In this document: piece by piece, positions 34,684 through 45,500 of the stretch
Layout: every line of letters begins with the position of its first letter
Numbering within the stretch: the first letter of the stretch is position 1
Assembly (NCBI GenBank): GCA_937888365.1
Contig: CALBFA010000048.1
Coordinates: 1 to 55,296, forward strand
From: an uncultured Fidelibacterota bacterium
GTDB taxonomy: Bacteria; Fidelibacterota; UBA8477; JABMPR01
Reading direction: 5' to 3'
Length of the DNA: 55,296 nucleotides
Notes under the pieces: model-generated
What the model saw: the letters and a program-made list of their open reading frames with translations, nothing else
What the model was told of the DNA's origin: nothing
Database searches by the model: none
Position numbers and translations under genes: made by a program

Positions 34684-37581
34684 ATGTCAAACGCCTTCAA
34701 AGATAGCATTATAATTCTTCTTTTTTTGACGTCGCTAATAGGCGGCCAGACGGGGAAAATATCAGGGATTGTGCTTGATAAGGAGACTCAAGAACCTCTC
34801 ATTGGTGTGAATGTCATTATTAAAGAATTGTTATTGGGTGCTTCAACCGATGAACGAGGATATTATTCCATTCTCAATGTGCAACCAGGCGTCTATTCTA
34901 TAGAAATTGCCATGATGGGATATACTAAAATTATCCAAGAAAATGTCGAAGTGACGATGAATATTACGACGGTTATTGATGCAAAATTATCACCGAGTAT
35001 TGTGGGCATGCAGACGATTCATGTTATTGCTGAAAGACCTGAAATTGTCAGAGATATTTCTGGATCTCAACTCACTATCAAGTCAGGCAAAGTTCGAACC
35101 TTGCCCATAAAAGATATCACTGAAGCAATTGGTTTGCAGGCAGGTATCGAGGATTTTGTTATTCGCGGAGGAAGTAGTCGTCAAACAGCTTTTATGCTTG
35201 ATGGCTTTCAAATGGCAGATGAACGTTCAAATCTCCCCATTACGACTTTAAGTTTAAACTCGGTGCAAGAGATTCAAATACAAACTGGCGGATTTAGTGT
35301 TGAATATGGTAACCTTCGTTCTGGTGTCGTAAATATTGTAACAAAAGAGGGCGCTAGAGACCACTATTCTGGTGATGCAACAATACAATATAAAGCGCCT
35401 CAAGCAAAAAATTACGATCGATCGATCTATGGAAACGAATCCTATTATCTCCGGTCATATCTGGATGATGACGTTGCATTTGTTGGTACTACAAATGGTG
35501 GATGGAGCGACAGTTTACAAGCGCAATATCCTTACTTTGAGGGATGGAACGCCGTTTCATTATCAACATTAGCGGACACCGACCCAAGCAATGATTTATC
35601 GCCAAATGGTGCGAAGCAGCAATTTCTATGGGAACACCGCAGAAATGGTTCTATTACACAACCGGATTATTCAATGGATTTATCTATAAATGGTCCATTT
35701 CCTGCATTCTCAAAAAACATGGGAAATTTGAGGTTTTCCTTGAGCCATTATAGAGAAAAACAGATGTTTGTCATTCCCTTATCTCGCGATGCTTATGAGC
35801 AAAATACGACTCAATTAAAACTGACAACGAGTTTTAAAACATCCATTAAATTGACATTGATGTGGCAATATGGTACGGAATATTCCGTTTCTCCTTATAA
35901 CTGGGATTTGCCAACAGGCACTGTTTTAAAATCCACAAATTCGATTGCTAGTCTTGTAAGCGGTGGAAATAATGTTGTCTTTATGCCGGGATATTTTAGC
36001 CCTACGACATTGACACGGGCTATGTTTGGTATAAAAATGAATCACATGTTGAGCTCGAATTCTTTCTATGAAGTACTTTTTCAACAGACAAATAATAAAA
36101 CAAATACTTTTCAACTCCCTGAACGCGATTTCACAAAGAATATCGAATTATTTGATGGATTTTACGTTAACGAAGCACCTTATGGATATGATTCGGAAGA
36201 GTGGATGAATCTTGGCAGAGATACAACTAAAAATTCGACATCCATATTTAAAATAGACTTTACGCGACAATTGAATCAAAGAAATCAAATCAAAACAGGA
36301 CTCTCAATCGTTAACAATGATTTTCGAATCGCATCCTACACCGAAAGTGATAAAGCAACTTGGACGCGTGATATGCATTATCAAGTCACACCGTTTCGAT
36401 TTGCGGCATATTTCCAAGACAAATTAGAGTTCGAAGGATTTATTGCGAATATTGGTTTACGCGGTGAATATAGCAATCCACAAACTTCCATTTATGATTT
36501 AACAGATTACGACCCATTTTATACAAAAGGGACGGGCTTTGAAATTGAGAAAGAGGCTCCTGTCTTAGATTCTAAACCCGTTTTTATCTTAAGCCCGAGA
36601 CTAGGTATATCGCATCCATTAAGTGATAAGGCTAAACTCTATTTCAATTATGGTCATATGAACTCTGAAGCATCATCAATTTATCGATTTACATTGCAAC
36701 GTGAAGCAAACGGCATGGTGACAAATATGGGGAATCCAAATTTATCCCTCGAACGAACCATTGCCTATGAGTTAGGATATTCGCAATCGATTTATGATGA
36801 CTATTTAATAAATGTTGCAGCTTATTATAAAGATGTTACCAATCAACCAGGATGGATTTCTTACCGAAGCGTTGACAATACCATCAATTACCTGAAAGCT
36901 GAAAACAATAATTATGCTGATATTCGTGGATTTGAAATGACCCTTGATAAAACAAGAGGAAAATGGATAAAAGGCTTTGTAAACTATACCTACATGATAG
37001 AAACATCTGGATATTTTGGTATAACGCAAAATTATCAAGATCCAGCGAAACAATTGGAATATATAAAGAGCGATCCTTTAACGTCCAAACCAGCTCCACA
37101 GCCCTTCTTTAGAGCCAATCTTGAGCTTTTAACGCCAGAGAACTTTGGACCCCATGTTGGCGATACCTATTTACTAGGGAGTTGGAATGCTTCTTTCATA
37201 TATACTTACAAAACTGGTTCATATTTTACGTATAATCCATCGAATATTCCTGATCTTTATAATAATGTGCAATGGAGAGATTACACGAACGTAGATATGA
37301 GAGTACAAAAGCATTTCAAATATGAAAACTATGTTTTAGATTTATTCGTTGATGTTTCAAACGTTTTAAACTCAAAATATTTAAGCTATTCAGGATTCTC
37401 TGATAATAGAGACTATAATTCATATATGAAATCATTGAAATTTGATTGGGAAGAGGGCGATGATAAAGGAAATGATCGAGTTGGGGACTATGAAGGTAAC
37501 TATATCAATATGCCCAATATTTCTTCCATGACATTTTTGAATCCTCGTTCATTGACATCAGGCATAAGGTTTTCATTTTGA
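34684..37581 (+). CDS. TonB-dependent receptor 2 (paralog of receptor 1)
   Basis: A 965-residue outer-membrane receptor. Signal peptide to about residue 21, carboxypeptidase-regulatory-like domain (about 24-105, GVNVIIKELLLGASTDERGYY), plug (about 120-220, VIRGGSSRQTAFMLDG and RSGVVNIVTKEG) and a barrel ending GIRFSF. Clear collinear similarity to the 27239 gene runs along the whole length (for example NMGNLRFSLS against NFGNLRFYVS and SYELGY-type strand motifs), so one arose by duplication. It lacks an insertion of about 50 residues after the plug that receptor 1 has. Its stop overlaps the TTG start of the next gene. Confidence 0.9.
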   Translation: MSNAFKDSIIILLFLTSLIGGQTGKISGIVLDKETQEPLIGVNVIIKELLLGASTDERGYYSILNVQPGVYSIEIAMMGYTKIIQENVEVTMNITTVIDAKLSPSIVGMQTIHVIAERPEIVRDISGSQLTIKSGKVRTLPIKDITEAIGLQAGIEDFVIRGGSSRQTAFMLDGFQMADERSNLPITTLSLNSVQEIQIQTGGFSVEYGNLRSGVVNIVTKEGARDHYSGDATIQYKAPQAKNYDRSIYGNESYYLRSYLDDDVAFVGTTNGGWSDSLQAQYPYFEGWNAVSLSTLADTDPSNDLSPNGAKQQFLWEHRRNGSITQPDYSMDLSINGPFPAFSKNMGNLRFSLSHYREKQMFVIPLSRDAYEQNTTQLKLTTSFKTSIKLTLMWQYGTEYSVSPYNWDLPTGTVLKSTNSIASLVSGGNNVVFMPGYFSPTTLTRAMFGIKMNHMLSSNSFYEVLFQQTNNKTNTFQLPERDFTKNIELFDGFYVNEAPYGYDSEEWMNLGRDTTKNSTSIFKIDFTRQLNQRNQIKTGLSIVNNDFRIASYTESDKATWTRDMHYQVTPFRFAAYFQDKLEFEGFIANIGLRGEYSNPQTSIYDLTDYDPFYTKGTGFEIEKEAPVLDSKPVFILSPRLGISHPLSDKAKLYFNYGHMNSEASSIYRFTLQREANGMVTNMGNPNLSLERTIAYELGYSQSIYDDYLINVAAYYKDVTNQPGWISYRSVDNTINYLKAENNNYADIRGFEMTLDKTRGKWIKGFVNYTYMIETSGYFGITQNYQDPAKQLEYIKSDPLTSKPAPQPFFRANLELLTPENFGPHVGDTYLLGSWNASFIYTYKTGSYFTYNPSNIPDLYNNVQWRDYTNVDMRVQKHFKYENYVLDLFVDVSNVLNSKYLSYSGFSDNRDYNSYMKSLKFDWEEGDDKGNDRVGDYEGNYINMPNISSMTFLNPRSLTSGIRFSF

Positions 37582-39704
37582 AAATATCGAGAATATACAA
37601 ACGATCATTTATTATCGTGCTTGTTTTAATGACTCATTCGTTGTTGATGGCTCAAGTCGATGAAAATTTGAAACGTTATATCCGAATCGGAAATTTGCAG
37701 AGTCATTTTTCGGCTTATGGATCTGAAAGAGCTTGGAATAATGACTATTACGAAGGCCTTCAATGGCCCGCTCTTTATCCACAACAAGACAACGCTGTTA
37801 TAAAAAGGGCTTGGATGGGTGTAGAAGATTTTACAGATGAATCGGGCTATAATTGGGGACATTATAGTTTGTATGTCGCTCAAGATGCAACAGGCATAGC
37901 GGTTTTTCCAATGGAATTGACACAATCTGCGAAATTTGAAAACCCCATCGTTTATGTCGATGGAACAGACATCAATGCCGTTTTTGCCAATCAAATTGAT
38001 TATATAGACGAAGCTCAAGTAGCCGATAGGATTGTTTCAAATGTTATTAATACTTCAATGGGATTGACCCAGAAGAGAGATATATACGCATTTAGTCAAG
38101 AATATCATGACGACTATTTTATTAAAGTCTATACCTTCACAAATACAGGGAATACAGACTGGGACGACGATATTGAACTAAACGCACCTTTGAAAGGTGT
38201 CCGAGTAGGATGGGGAACACGATATTCCTTGGGACGAGAAGCAGCCTATATTATTGGATACGAGCAATCATATGGTGCTCATTCTTGGGTCTCTCGCCGG
38301 GGTGAGGATTATATCGACCATCAAAATGATTTAATAACAGAAGCGAACTCCGTGGCGGATTGGCTGAGAGCTGGTTTTTCTTGGATGGGACAATCCGAAA
38401 CAAATGATTATAACAATATTGGGGCGCCTGACGTCAAACGAGACGGAAGATTGACTTCGCCAAACCATGCTGGCTCTGTCGTTTTACATGTTGACAAATC
38501 AAGTACCGATGCAGCCGATGATGCCTTTCAACCGACGTTTCTTGGTTGGCATGCAGGTGATCGCTATCCTAAGGTTGAAGATTTACGCTCATACAATGAA
38601 CCAGAAATGTTTCAGGTTTACGAAATGTTACGCGGAATTCCTTTTGGTGATGGTAGCGGCGGACAGACTCGAATGGAAACCCTCGCAGCTGATCCAGATA
38701 GTTACGATCCTTGGCACTTGCACAATGATGGTGGCGGTACAAATGTTATGATAACCTACGGCCCTTTTGATCTCGCACCGGGTGAAAGTATTGTAATCGT
38801 TGAGGCTGAAGGTATCAACGGATTAGATCGAGACATGTGCGAATTAATTGGTCAACGTTGGAAGAAAGCCTACGATAACAGTAGCGATAGTGGACCATTT
38901 GATCTGCCCGACGCCTCAACTACGACGGATAAAGATATTTATAAAAATCAATGGGTTTATACAGGACGCGATTCTATTTTAAAAACATTCGGTCGTGCTA
39001 AACGAAACTATGAAAGTGGATTTGGGATATCGAGCCCACCTCAACCACCCCCCTTATTTAATGTTAAATCTGGCGGTGATCGTATCACTCTTGAATGGAA
39101 TGCAAGTCCATCTGAATCAGATCCAAATTTTGGGGGATATCGAATTTTTAGAGCCATCGGGAAAAAAGATACGACTTATAAAGAAATATTTGCATGCGGC
39201 TTTGGAGCAGAGAATGACATCCGATATAGTTTCAGTGATATTTCCGCTGTTAGAGGGCAAGCTTACTACTATTACATATCATCATTTACCGATGGTTCTG
39301 GGAATCAAAATGATTTAAATCCTACTGGGATATTACAGAGTGGAAGATTTTATACACTCACAACGAAACCTGCCTACTTGCAACGCGAGGCAGTTAATAT
39401 TTATACGAAGGGTGATTTCCCTCGTATTCGTATTGTGCCAAATCCATATAATATCAGAGGGAATGGATTTACGGGGGAAAAGAATAAAATCATGTTTTAT
39501 GATATTCCTGGCAAATGTACAATTCGCATCTTTTCAGAACGCGGAGATCTCATTAAGACAATAGAGCATGATGATGGAAGTGGCGATCAGGAATGGTATC
39601 TAACCACAGATACACGGCAAACAATCGTTAGTGGGGTTTATGTCGCACACTTTACAGATGATAAAGGTCAAATGGCCTACGAAAAGTTTATAGTAATTCG
39701 TTAA
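37578..39704 (+). CDS. Exported exoprotein 2 (paralog of exoprotein 1)
   Basis: A 708-residue paralog of the 30517 product. Signal peptide (to about residue 26, ending LLMAQ), N-terminal block with RIGNLQSHFS and QWPALYPQQDN, a long body, FN3-like domain (about 490-595, SGGDRITLEWN and QAYYYYISSF), and a type IX-like C-terminus (IRIVPNPYNI, IRIFSERGDLI, SGVYVAHF, ending EKFIVIR). No ATG lies near the start; a TTG at 37578 overlaps the receptor 2 stop codon and is preceded by AAGG, so coupled translation is likely. It presumably works with receptor 2 at the surface. Confidence 0.82.
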   Translation: MKISRIYKRSFIIVLVLMTHSLLMAQVDENLKRYIRIGNLQSHFSAYGSERAWNNDYYEGLQWPALYPQQDNAVIKRAWMGVEDFTDESGYNWGHYSLYVAQDATGIAVFPMELTQSAKFENPIVYVDGTDINAVFANQIDYIDEAQVADRIVSNVINTSMGLTQKRDIYAFSQEYHDDYFIKVYTFTNTGNTDWDDDIELNAPLKGVRVGWGTRYSLGREAAYIIGYEQSYGAHSWVSRRGEDYIDHQNDLITEANSVADWLRAGFSWMGQSETNDYNNIGAPDVKRDGRLTSPNHAGSVVLHVDKSSTDAADDAFQPTFLGWHAGDRYPKVEDLRSYNEPEMFQVYEMLRGIPFGDGSGGQTRMETLAADPDSYDPWHLHNDGGGTNVMITYGPFDLAPGESIVIVEAEGINGLDRDMCELIGQRWKKAYDNSSDSGPFDLPDASTTTDKDIYKNQWVYTGRDSILKTFGRAKRNYESGFGISSPPQPPPLFNVKSGGDRITLEWNASPSESDPNFGGYRIFRAIGKKDTTYKEIFACGFGAENDIRYSFSDISAVRGQAYYYYISSFTDGSGNQNDLNPTGILQSGRFYTLTTKPAYLQREAVNIYTKGDFPRIRIVPNPYNIRGNGFTGEKNKIMFYDIPGKCTIRIFSERGDLIKTIEHDDGSGDQEWYLTTDTRQTIVSGVYVAHFTDDKGQMAYEKFIVIR

Positions 39705-39738
39705 CACAAGCATTAGATGATTAAAAAGGAAAAGTTGT

Positions 39739-40986
39739 ATGAATAGTAAATGGAAAATAATGACAGGGGTATCAATTCTGATAGCTCTAATGATTTCAGG
39801 TTGTGACTATAAAGCGGAGCCAAATTTATATGACCCGAATGAAAAAGGAGCAACGACTCCGGACATTGTATCGATAACACCTGATAGCAATTTTAGCGCT
39901 GAGGATATTACATTTGCGGGAGAAGGGGTTGTGAAGATTGACGGCCATTATTTTTCCAACGAGAAAAGCTTTAATATTGCATATTTTGACGGAGTGACGG
40001 GAAAAGTATTGGATGCGACTGAGACATCACTTCGCGTAAAAGTACCCTATGTCATTGGCGATTCTGTCAATGTAAAAGTGTCTGTTCAGGATGCCTTTAA
40101 TTTCGGGCAATATGGTAGCCCGCTTCCAATTATGGCGGCGGATGTAGAAATTGGAGGCTTTGACGAATATACACTCAGCATGTTTTCCGTTACAGCAGAC
40201 AATGACGAAAATATTTTTGTTTCGACGGGTACGGAAGTTCGTATGATTGCTCCAGACAGCATAACAACAAATTCTTTGCATAATTCGACCATATTTTCTG
40301 GCATTAGTAGCATGAAAATGGGTCCCGATGGATATATCTATTTTATTCAAGCGACGGCACTTTCTCGATTTACACCATTGGGAGTCAGTGAGAGTCTTTG
40401 GTTTAAAATTTTGGCTAAAGGAGCAACCGATCTAGATTTTGCGTCTGCTAATGAGCTATATATTTCCACTCGATCAAGTGGGTCTCCTTCTTTTGCAGAT
40501 ATTTATCTGTTTAAAATGGATACAGGGACCTATACGGCATTCCCACTTTTTGAAAATATGCATACGACGTCTATCCGAGTCTATGATGGTGCTTTATATG
40601 TTGCAACAAATTATATCGGAACCGATTCTTTAGCGTATAAAAATGCCGTATGGAAATGTACGATTCTCGGCGATAGTCTTTCAAGTCCAGAGCTATATGC
40701 TAATTTTGATGACTACGATGCGAGTGGAGATACAAAAATATCCGCTATTACTTTTTCAGAAATTGGTGTATTGTATATTGGGACAACTTCGGGTCCAGCA
40801 TTATTGAAATATGAAAACGGTAACTATATAACAGTTTATAACGACATTCTTACGGGGCCAACGAAGTCCTTTGTTTGGGGGAATGGGACCTATTTATACA
40901 TGGTACGTTTGGCTTCTGCGAATGGAACGCAAAGGGTCGTGAGAGTCGATTTAAGAGAAGAAGGTGCACTTTACTTCGGGCGTTAG
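39739..40986 (+). CDS. Lipoprotein with IPT/TIG-like and beta-propeller-like regions
   Basis: A 415-residue lipoprotein: lipobox MISGC (cysteine near residue 22), then an IPT/TIG-like immunoglobulin fold (about 40-130, with ITFAGEGVVKIDGHYFSN and TETSLRVKVP). Repeated segments of NHL/SMP-30 type follow (DENIFVSTGTEVRMIAPD, GPDGYIYFIQ, ANELYISTRS), suggesting a propeller. A clear AAAAGGAAAAG site precedes the ATG. It is the last close-set gene of the second receptor unit and may be the surface binding lipoprotein. The propeller resembles that of the neighbouring type IX cargo at 41084. Confidence 0.75.
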   Translation: MNSKWKIMTGVSILIALMISGCDYKAEPNLYDPNEKGATTPDIVSITPDSNFSAEDITFAGEGVVKIDGHYFSNEKSFNIAYFDGVTGKVLDATETSLRVKVPYVIGDSVNVKVSVQDAFNFGQYGSPLPIMAADVEIGGFDEYTLSMFSVTADNDENIFVSTGTEVRMIAPDSITTNSLHNSTIFSGISSMKMGPDGYIYFIQATALSRFTPLGVSESLWFKILAKGATDLDFASANELYISTRSSGSPSFADIYLFKMDTGTYTAFPLFENMHTTSIRVYDGALYVATNYIGTDSLAYKNAVWKCTILGDSLSSPELYANFDDYDASGDTKISAITFSEIGVLYIGTTSGPALLKYENGNYITVYNDILTGPTKSFVWGNGTYLYMVRLASANGTQRVVRVDLREEGALYFGR

Positions 40987-41083
40987 GGAAAATAATGTAA
41001 TGAATAATAGGTGCATTTTACATAAAAATATTTAAAATGAATGGTCTCAGAAATAAATCTGGAGATTAATAAGGAGAAGTCAA

Positions 41084-42391
41084 ATGAAAAAAATGTTACT
41101 CGTAGTCCTAGCATTGGTTCTTTCAGTAAGTATGACCTTTGCTGGATGGGAATTTGATCACGTTTTTGCAGCATATGATCTACCTGTAAGTGATAGTTAT
41201 GGTATGCATGGTGTTGCAGTTGATGGTGCCGGAAATGTATGGTATTCCATGTACAATTATTCAACGGCTGATTTATACGCAGCCAATGGTGATACTATTG
41301 CTGTGTACGAAGTTTTTGCTACGCAACCTGATGGAACACCTTTATCGTTTTCACCTATTAACGTCTTAGATTTCAATGGTACACTTGATACTTTAGTGAG
41401 TTCATGTCGCGGTATGGAAACAGCTGATGACGGTAATATCCTTTACTCTGTTGGTGGAAAAATGTATAAAATTAATGCAACAACGGGTGCAGGAATAGCT
41501 ATGTATGATTTTCCTGGCGTTACTGGTTCATTAACATGTCCAGCAGTTGCTGCCAATGGTGACATCTATTTAGGTACCGTTGGACAAGGTAATCCTGTTA
41601 AAATCTTGAACTCGGATTTAACCGAAAAAGCTGACGCAATCGCATCATTTTCGGGTGCTTACACGAGATCGGTTGCTGTGAGTGCTGACGGAACAGATCT
41701 ATATTTTGGTTCAACATGGAACGGTATTGGTATTCGTCATTTTCATAGTGACATACCAGGCGTTTTACCATATGATTCTGCTAGCACCATAGGTGGATGG
41801 CAAGTTGATGACACAACTTTTCAATCATTGTGGCCAGAAGCCGTTGATCTAGGACCTGACGGCAATTTGTATGCTGCCAATACACAAATTGCTTTTACAA
41901 ATGATGTTGATCATGGTTCACTCTATTGGGTATATGGTACGGACGGTACTGAAAAATACTCTTTTGGTACTGCAGAAGGTGATTCAACTGCAGGTGGTAT
42001 GTACAATGGACGTGGTTGTGCTTGGTCTGCAGATGGAAACACAATGTATGTAGCAGATTTTGGCTACAATTGTCTTACGGTTTGGACATCAACTCCTGAC
42101 GCTATCGATAGTCCTGTTTCAATTCCTAGTGCTTTTGAATTAAATCAAAACTATCCAAACCCATTCAACCCAAATACAAACATTCCTTTTACGCTTGAAG
42201 AAGAAGGAATGGTTAAGTTGATAGTTTATGACGTAGTTGGACGTGAAGTAGCAACTCTAGTTAATGAAAATATGACTTCAGGTACGCATGTTGTTTCTTT
42301 TAGTGGTGCTGATTTAAGCGCCGGTATGTATATTTACAAAATTTCATTTAATGGTGAAGTTTCTGCAAAGAACATGCTTCTTATTAAATAA
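41084..42391 (+). CDS. Type IX secretion cargo with beta-propeller-like domain
   Basis: A 435-residue secreted protein. Signal peptide (about 1-19, ending TFAG), then NHL/SMP-30-like propeller repeats (about 25-340, such as GVAVDGAGNVWYSM, PAVAANGDIYLG and AVDLGPDGNLYAAN). The C-terminal sorting domain (about 350-435) has NYPNPFNPNT, VYDVVGREVATL, LSAGMYIYKI and KNMLLIK, the standard type A form for secretion and surface attachment. The start has AAGGAGAAG. It lies about 100 bp after the second receptor unit and ends at a strong terminator. A binding or enzymatic role for the propeller cannot be decided. Confidence 0.85.
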   Translation: MKKMLLVVLALVLSVSMTFAGWEFDHVFAAYDLPVSDSYGMHGVAVDGAGNVWYSMYNYSTADLYAANGDTIAVYEVFATQPDGTPLSFSPINVLDFNGTLDTLVSSCRGMETADDGNILYSVGGKMYKINATTGAGIAMYDFPGVTGSLTCPAVAANGDIYLGTVGQGNPVKILNSDLTEKADAIASFSGAYTRSVAVSADGTDLYFGSTWNGIGIRHFHSDIPGVLPYDSASTIGGWQVDDTTFQSLWPEAVDLGPDGNLYAANTQIAFTNDVDHGSLYWVYGTDGTEKYSFGTAEGDSTAGGMYNGRGCAWSADGNTMYVADFGYNCLTVWTSTPDAIDSPVSIPSAFELNQNYPNPFNPNTNIPFTLEEEGMVKLIVYDVVGREVATLVNENMTSGTHVVSFSGADLSAGMYIYKISFNGEVSAKNMLLIK

Positions 42392-42413
42392 TACTTTTCT
42401 TCAGTATTGTTTG

Positions 42414-42444
42414 AAAAAAGTCCTGCTGTCGCAGGACTTTTTTT
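42414..42444 (+). terminator. Rho-independent terminator of the receptor locus
   Basis: AGTCCTGC pairs with GCAGGACT around TGTC, flanked by A- and T-runs. It closes the transcription unit that begins near 27 kb. Confidence 0.9.
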
Positions 42445-42488
42445 GTTTTTAGCAAGGTGATATACCCACTTTTGAACACATCCGTTTC

Positions 42489-42499
42489 GACTATATTAA
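42489..42499 (+). promoter_or_regulatory. Putative -10 region of the glycoside hydrolase gene
   Basis: GACTATATTAA, identical to the element at 5530-5540 upstream of citrate synthase, sits 22 bp before the ATG. A TTTTGA lies 16 bp before its TATATT. The leader would be very short. Confidence 0.35.
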
Positions 42500-42520
42500 G
42501 CTGAAAAAAACGAGGAAAAC

Positions 42521-45500
42521 ATGCATCGCTTAATTTTAATATTCATCACAATTACTATGCTAATAAGCACCGTCGTAGGGCAAACGAACAATACGGAATT
42601 TCGTGCTACGTGGGTTATAACGTGGGAACACATAAATAGATATGATAGCGTTGAAGAAAACATGGCTCGCATTCGTCAAATTATGGATAATCACGTGGCA
42701 GCAAATATGAACGCTGTTTTATGGCAAGCCAGGCAAAGTGGTACGGCTTACTATTCATCCAGTTATGAACCTTGGGGATATTACGCTGGCGAAGTATATC
42801 CTGGTTATGATCCACTCGAATATGCGATTGGACAAGCGCACTTGAGAGGTTTAGAATTACATGCTTGGGTCAATGCGTTTCAAGCCGCATCAACTTCTGT
42901 TGGTACACCCTCTTATGAGCACCCAGAATGGGTGTGTCGCGACCAATCAGGGATAGCAATGCCATCCTATAGAGCTCTTTCACCCGGGTTGCCTGAAGTC
43001 AGGAATTATCTTAAGAATGTCGTTATGGAAATTGTAAATAATTACGATGTGGATGGTATTCATTTGGACTATGTTCGATGGAACGAATATGACAATTTAC
43101 TTTCAAGTCGCGAAGAAATATCAGAAGTAGAACAAATTAGGAAGCTCGATGGTGATATTTCCCAAGATGATCTCGATGCATTATTAAACCCTCAAAGTGG
43201 GCGTTATTTATACGATGTAAACCATCCATATAACAGTGGAGTGCCATCAGGTTTTTCGAGCTGGGAAGATTGGTGGAGAAGCTCTGTAACGTCATTTGTC
43301 GAATCCGTCCACGACTCAATTCAAGTTGTAAAACCTCATGTTAGATTATCAGCTGCTGCTTTAGGAAAATACAATTGGAGTGGTTGGAACGGCTATAATG
43401 TCGTTTATCAGGACGCCGCGCTTTGGTTTAATGAGGGATATATTGACCAACTTACACCCATGCATTATCATTGGACAACGTCGAGTGGTTTTTATGGAAT
43501 GTTGGAGGGAGATTGTCCGAATTGCTGGAGTCAATTTATTCAACCCGGTATTGCTGCTGGACGACTTTTTTCCGTTGGACCCGGTTCTTACATATTGGCT
43601 GAGAATAATGTTTGGAGCCGACATTCTTCCATTGTTAATAGTTCTCGTACTGTTTCTTGGGTCGATGGTTTTCAGTTCTTTTCGTATGGAAGTTGGCAGG
43701 ATTATCAATATTGGCCCATTGCAGGAGAATCATTTTTTGATCAAAAAACTAAAATTCGTCCAATAAATAATAACTCAACACCTCCGATGCAACCCGCTCT
43801 AAGTATTAATCAAATTAATAGTTTAGAATATTTTATTACACTTACACCGAACGATACCGAGATGGCAAATATGTGGAACATTTTGTATCGATCCACTGAT
43901 GCCAATGGGACAACCGAAAATTCGGAAGTTTATGGCGTTTATTTTGGATATGAGCCAATTGTTGTAAATGAATCGTTTGACGGCACTCAAGATCATAATG
44001 ATAGTTACTACTATTTTGCATCAACAGCGAATCGATATTGGAATGAATCAATTGTATCAAATACGAGTGCATCAGCGCCTCTCATTTCGTATCCACCTGT
44101 TGTTACGAGTACTTTGCCTCAAAATGATGCAATTGTGAGTGTTAATTCACCTATCGAAATTCAATTTTCTAAAACGATGAGTACGGTAATTCCTGATGGA
44201 GCCATCACAATTACACCACTCATTACAGACCAATCTTACACGTGGAACGCCACTCAAAAAATACTCCAAATTCATCATTCACAACATCTTAACTTCAATG
44301 AAATATATACAATTCTCATAAATGAAAGTTTGGCCGATATTAATGGTCGAAGTTTTGATGGAGATGGTGATGGTTTGGAAGGTGGTAGCTATAGCTTTAG
44401 TTTTTCAACGATGAGTGAGGATATTAGCGGCCCAATCATTATCCAATCCGTACCACCTTTAGATGGTAGCGAAGAATCATTTTTTAACGATGGCGTTTTT
44501 ACGCTTGTTTTTGATGAACTTGTTGATCACGCTTCGATTAATTTAGATAATATTTCCGTTGATAACAATCAAATGACAAATTTTCAATTACTCAAAGTTG
44601 ACATGAATAATCAAACTATCGTGTCATTTAAGCAGTATGATCCAATTAACCCAGGCAATTCATATCTGTCAATTTATCCTGCCATTGCGGACACGCTAGG
44701 CAACGTAATGACAGAAACTCTCTTAATACCCTTTACGGTTTCAGAATATGGCCTTGGAACGACAACATTAATTGATGCATTTTTATCGTCGGGGAACTGG
44801 TGGGATCCCGAGGGGAGTGGATCTACTATTGGAACCATCGGAGGCGAAACAGTTTTTGGATATTCCAATAGTATTTATATCCCTGCATCTTCACCTTATC
44901 CATCGGGTTTAAAATCATCCTATATCAATTATTCATGGGATACTTCAGCATCGACTCATTTATTACGTGAGTACCTTTCAGGCGGTGCTCCAAGAAATAT
45001 CCTTTTTAATGCAACCCAAACGCTTCAATGTTATGTATTTGGCGATGGTTCGAACAATAAATTTAGATTCGCCATTGATGAAGGTGATGGATTTAGCTGG
45101 CCTGGTCATGAAGTGTCCACTTGGTTTGATATTAATTGGGTCGGATGGAAATTGATTGAGTGGGATTTATCTGATCCGACCCAAGTTGGTAATTGGATTG
45201 GAAACGGTATTTTGGATGCCACCGACTACCGTTTTGATAGTTTTCAAATGACGTGGAATGGTGAAACAAATGCGACCTCAGGTCGAATATATTTAGATGA
45301 ACTAAGAGTTGTTTCAAAAGTTTCGCTATTGAATGTCGGTGACAAAGAACCCATTGCCATAGAGGCATTTTCCCTCGGCAACCCCTATCCGAATCCCTTT
45401 AATGCAAGCATTCGCATCCCTTTCTACTTGCCTTCAAATGGCCCTGTCAGTCTTCGGATAATTGATCCAATCGGTCGAGAAATTGATGACATACAAAATG

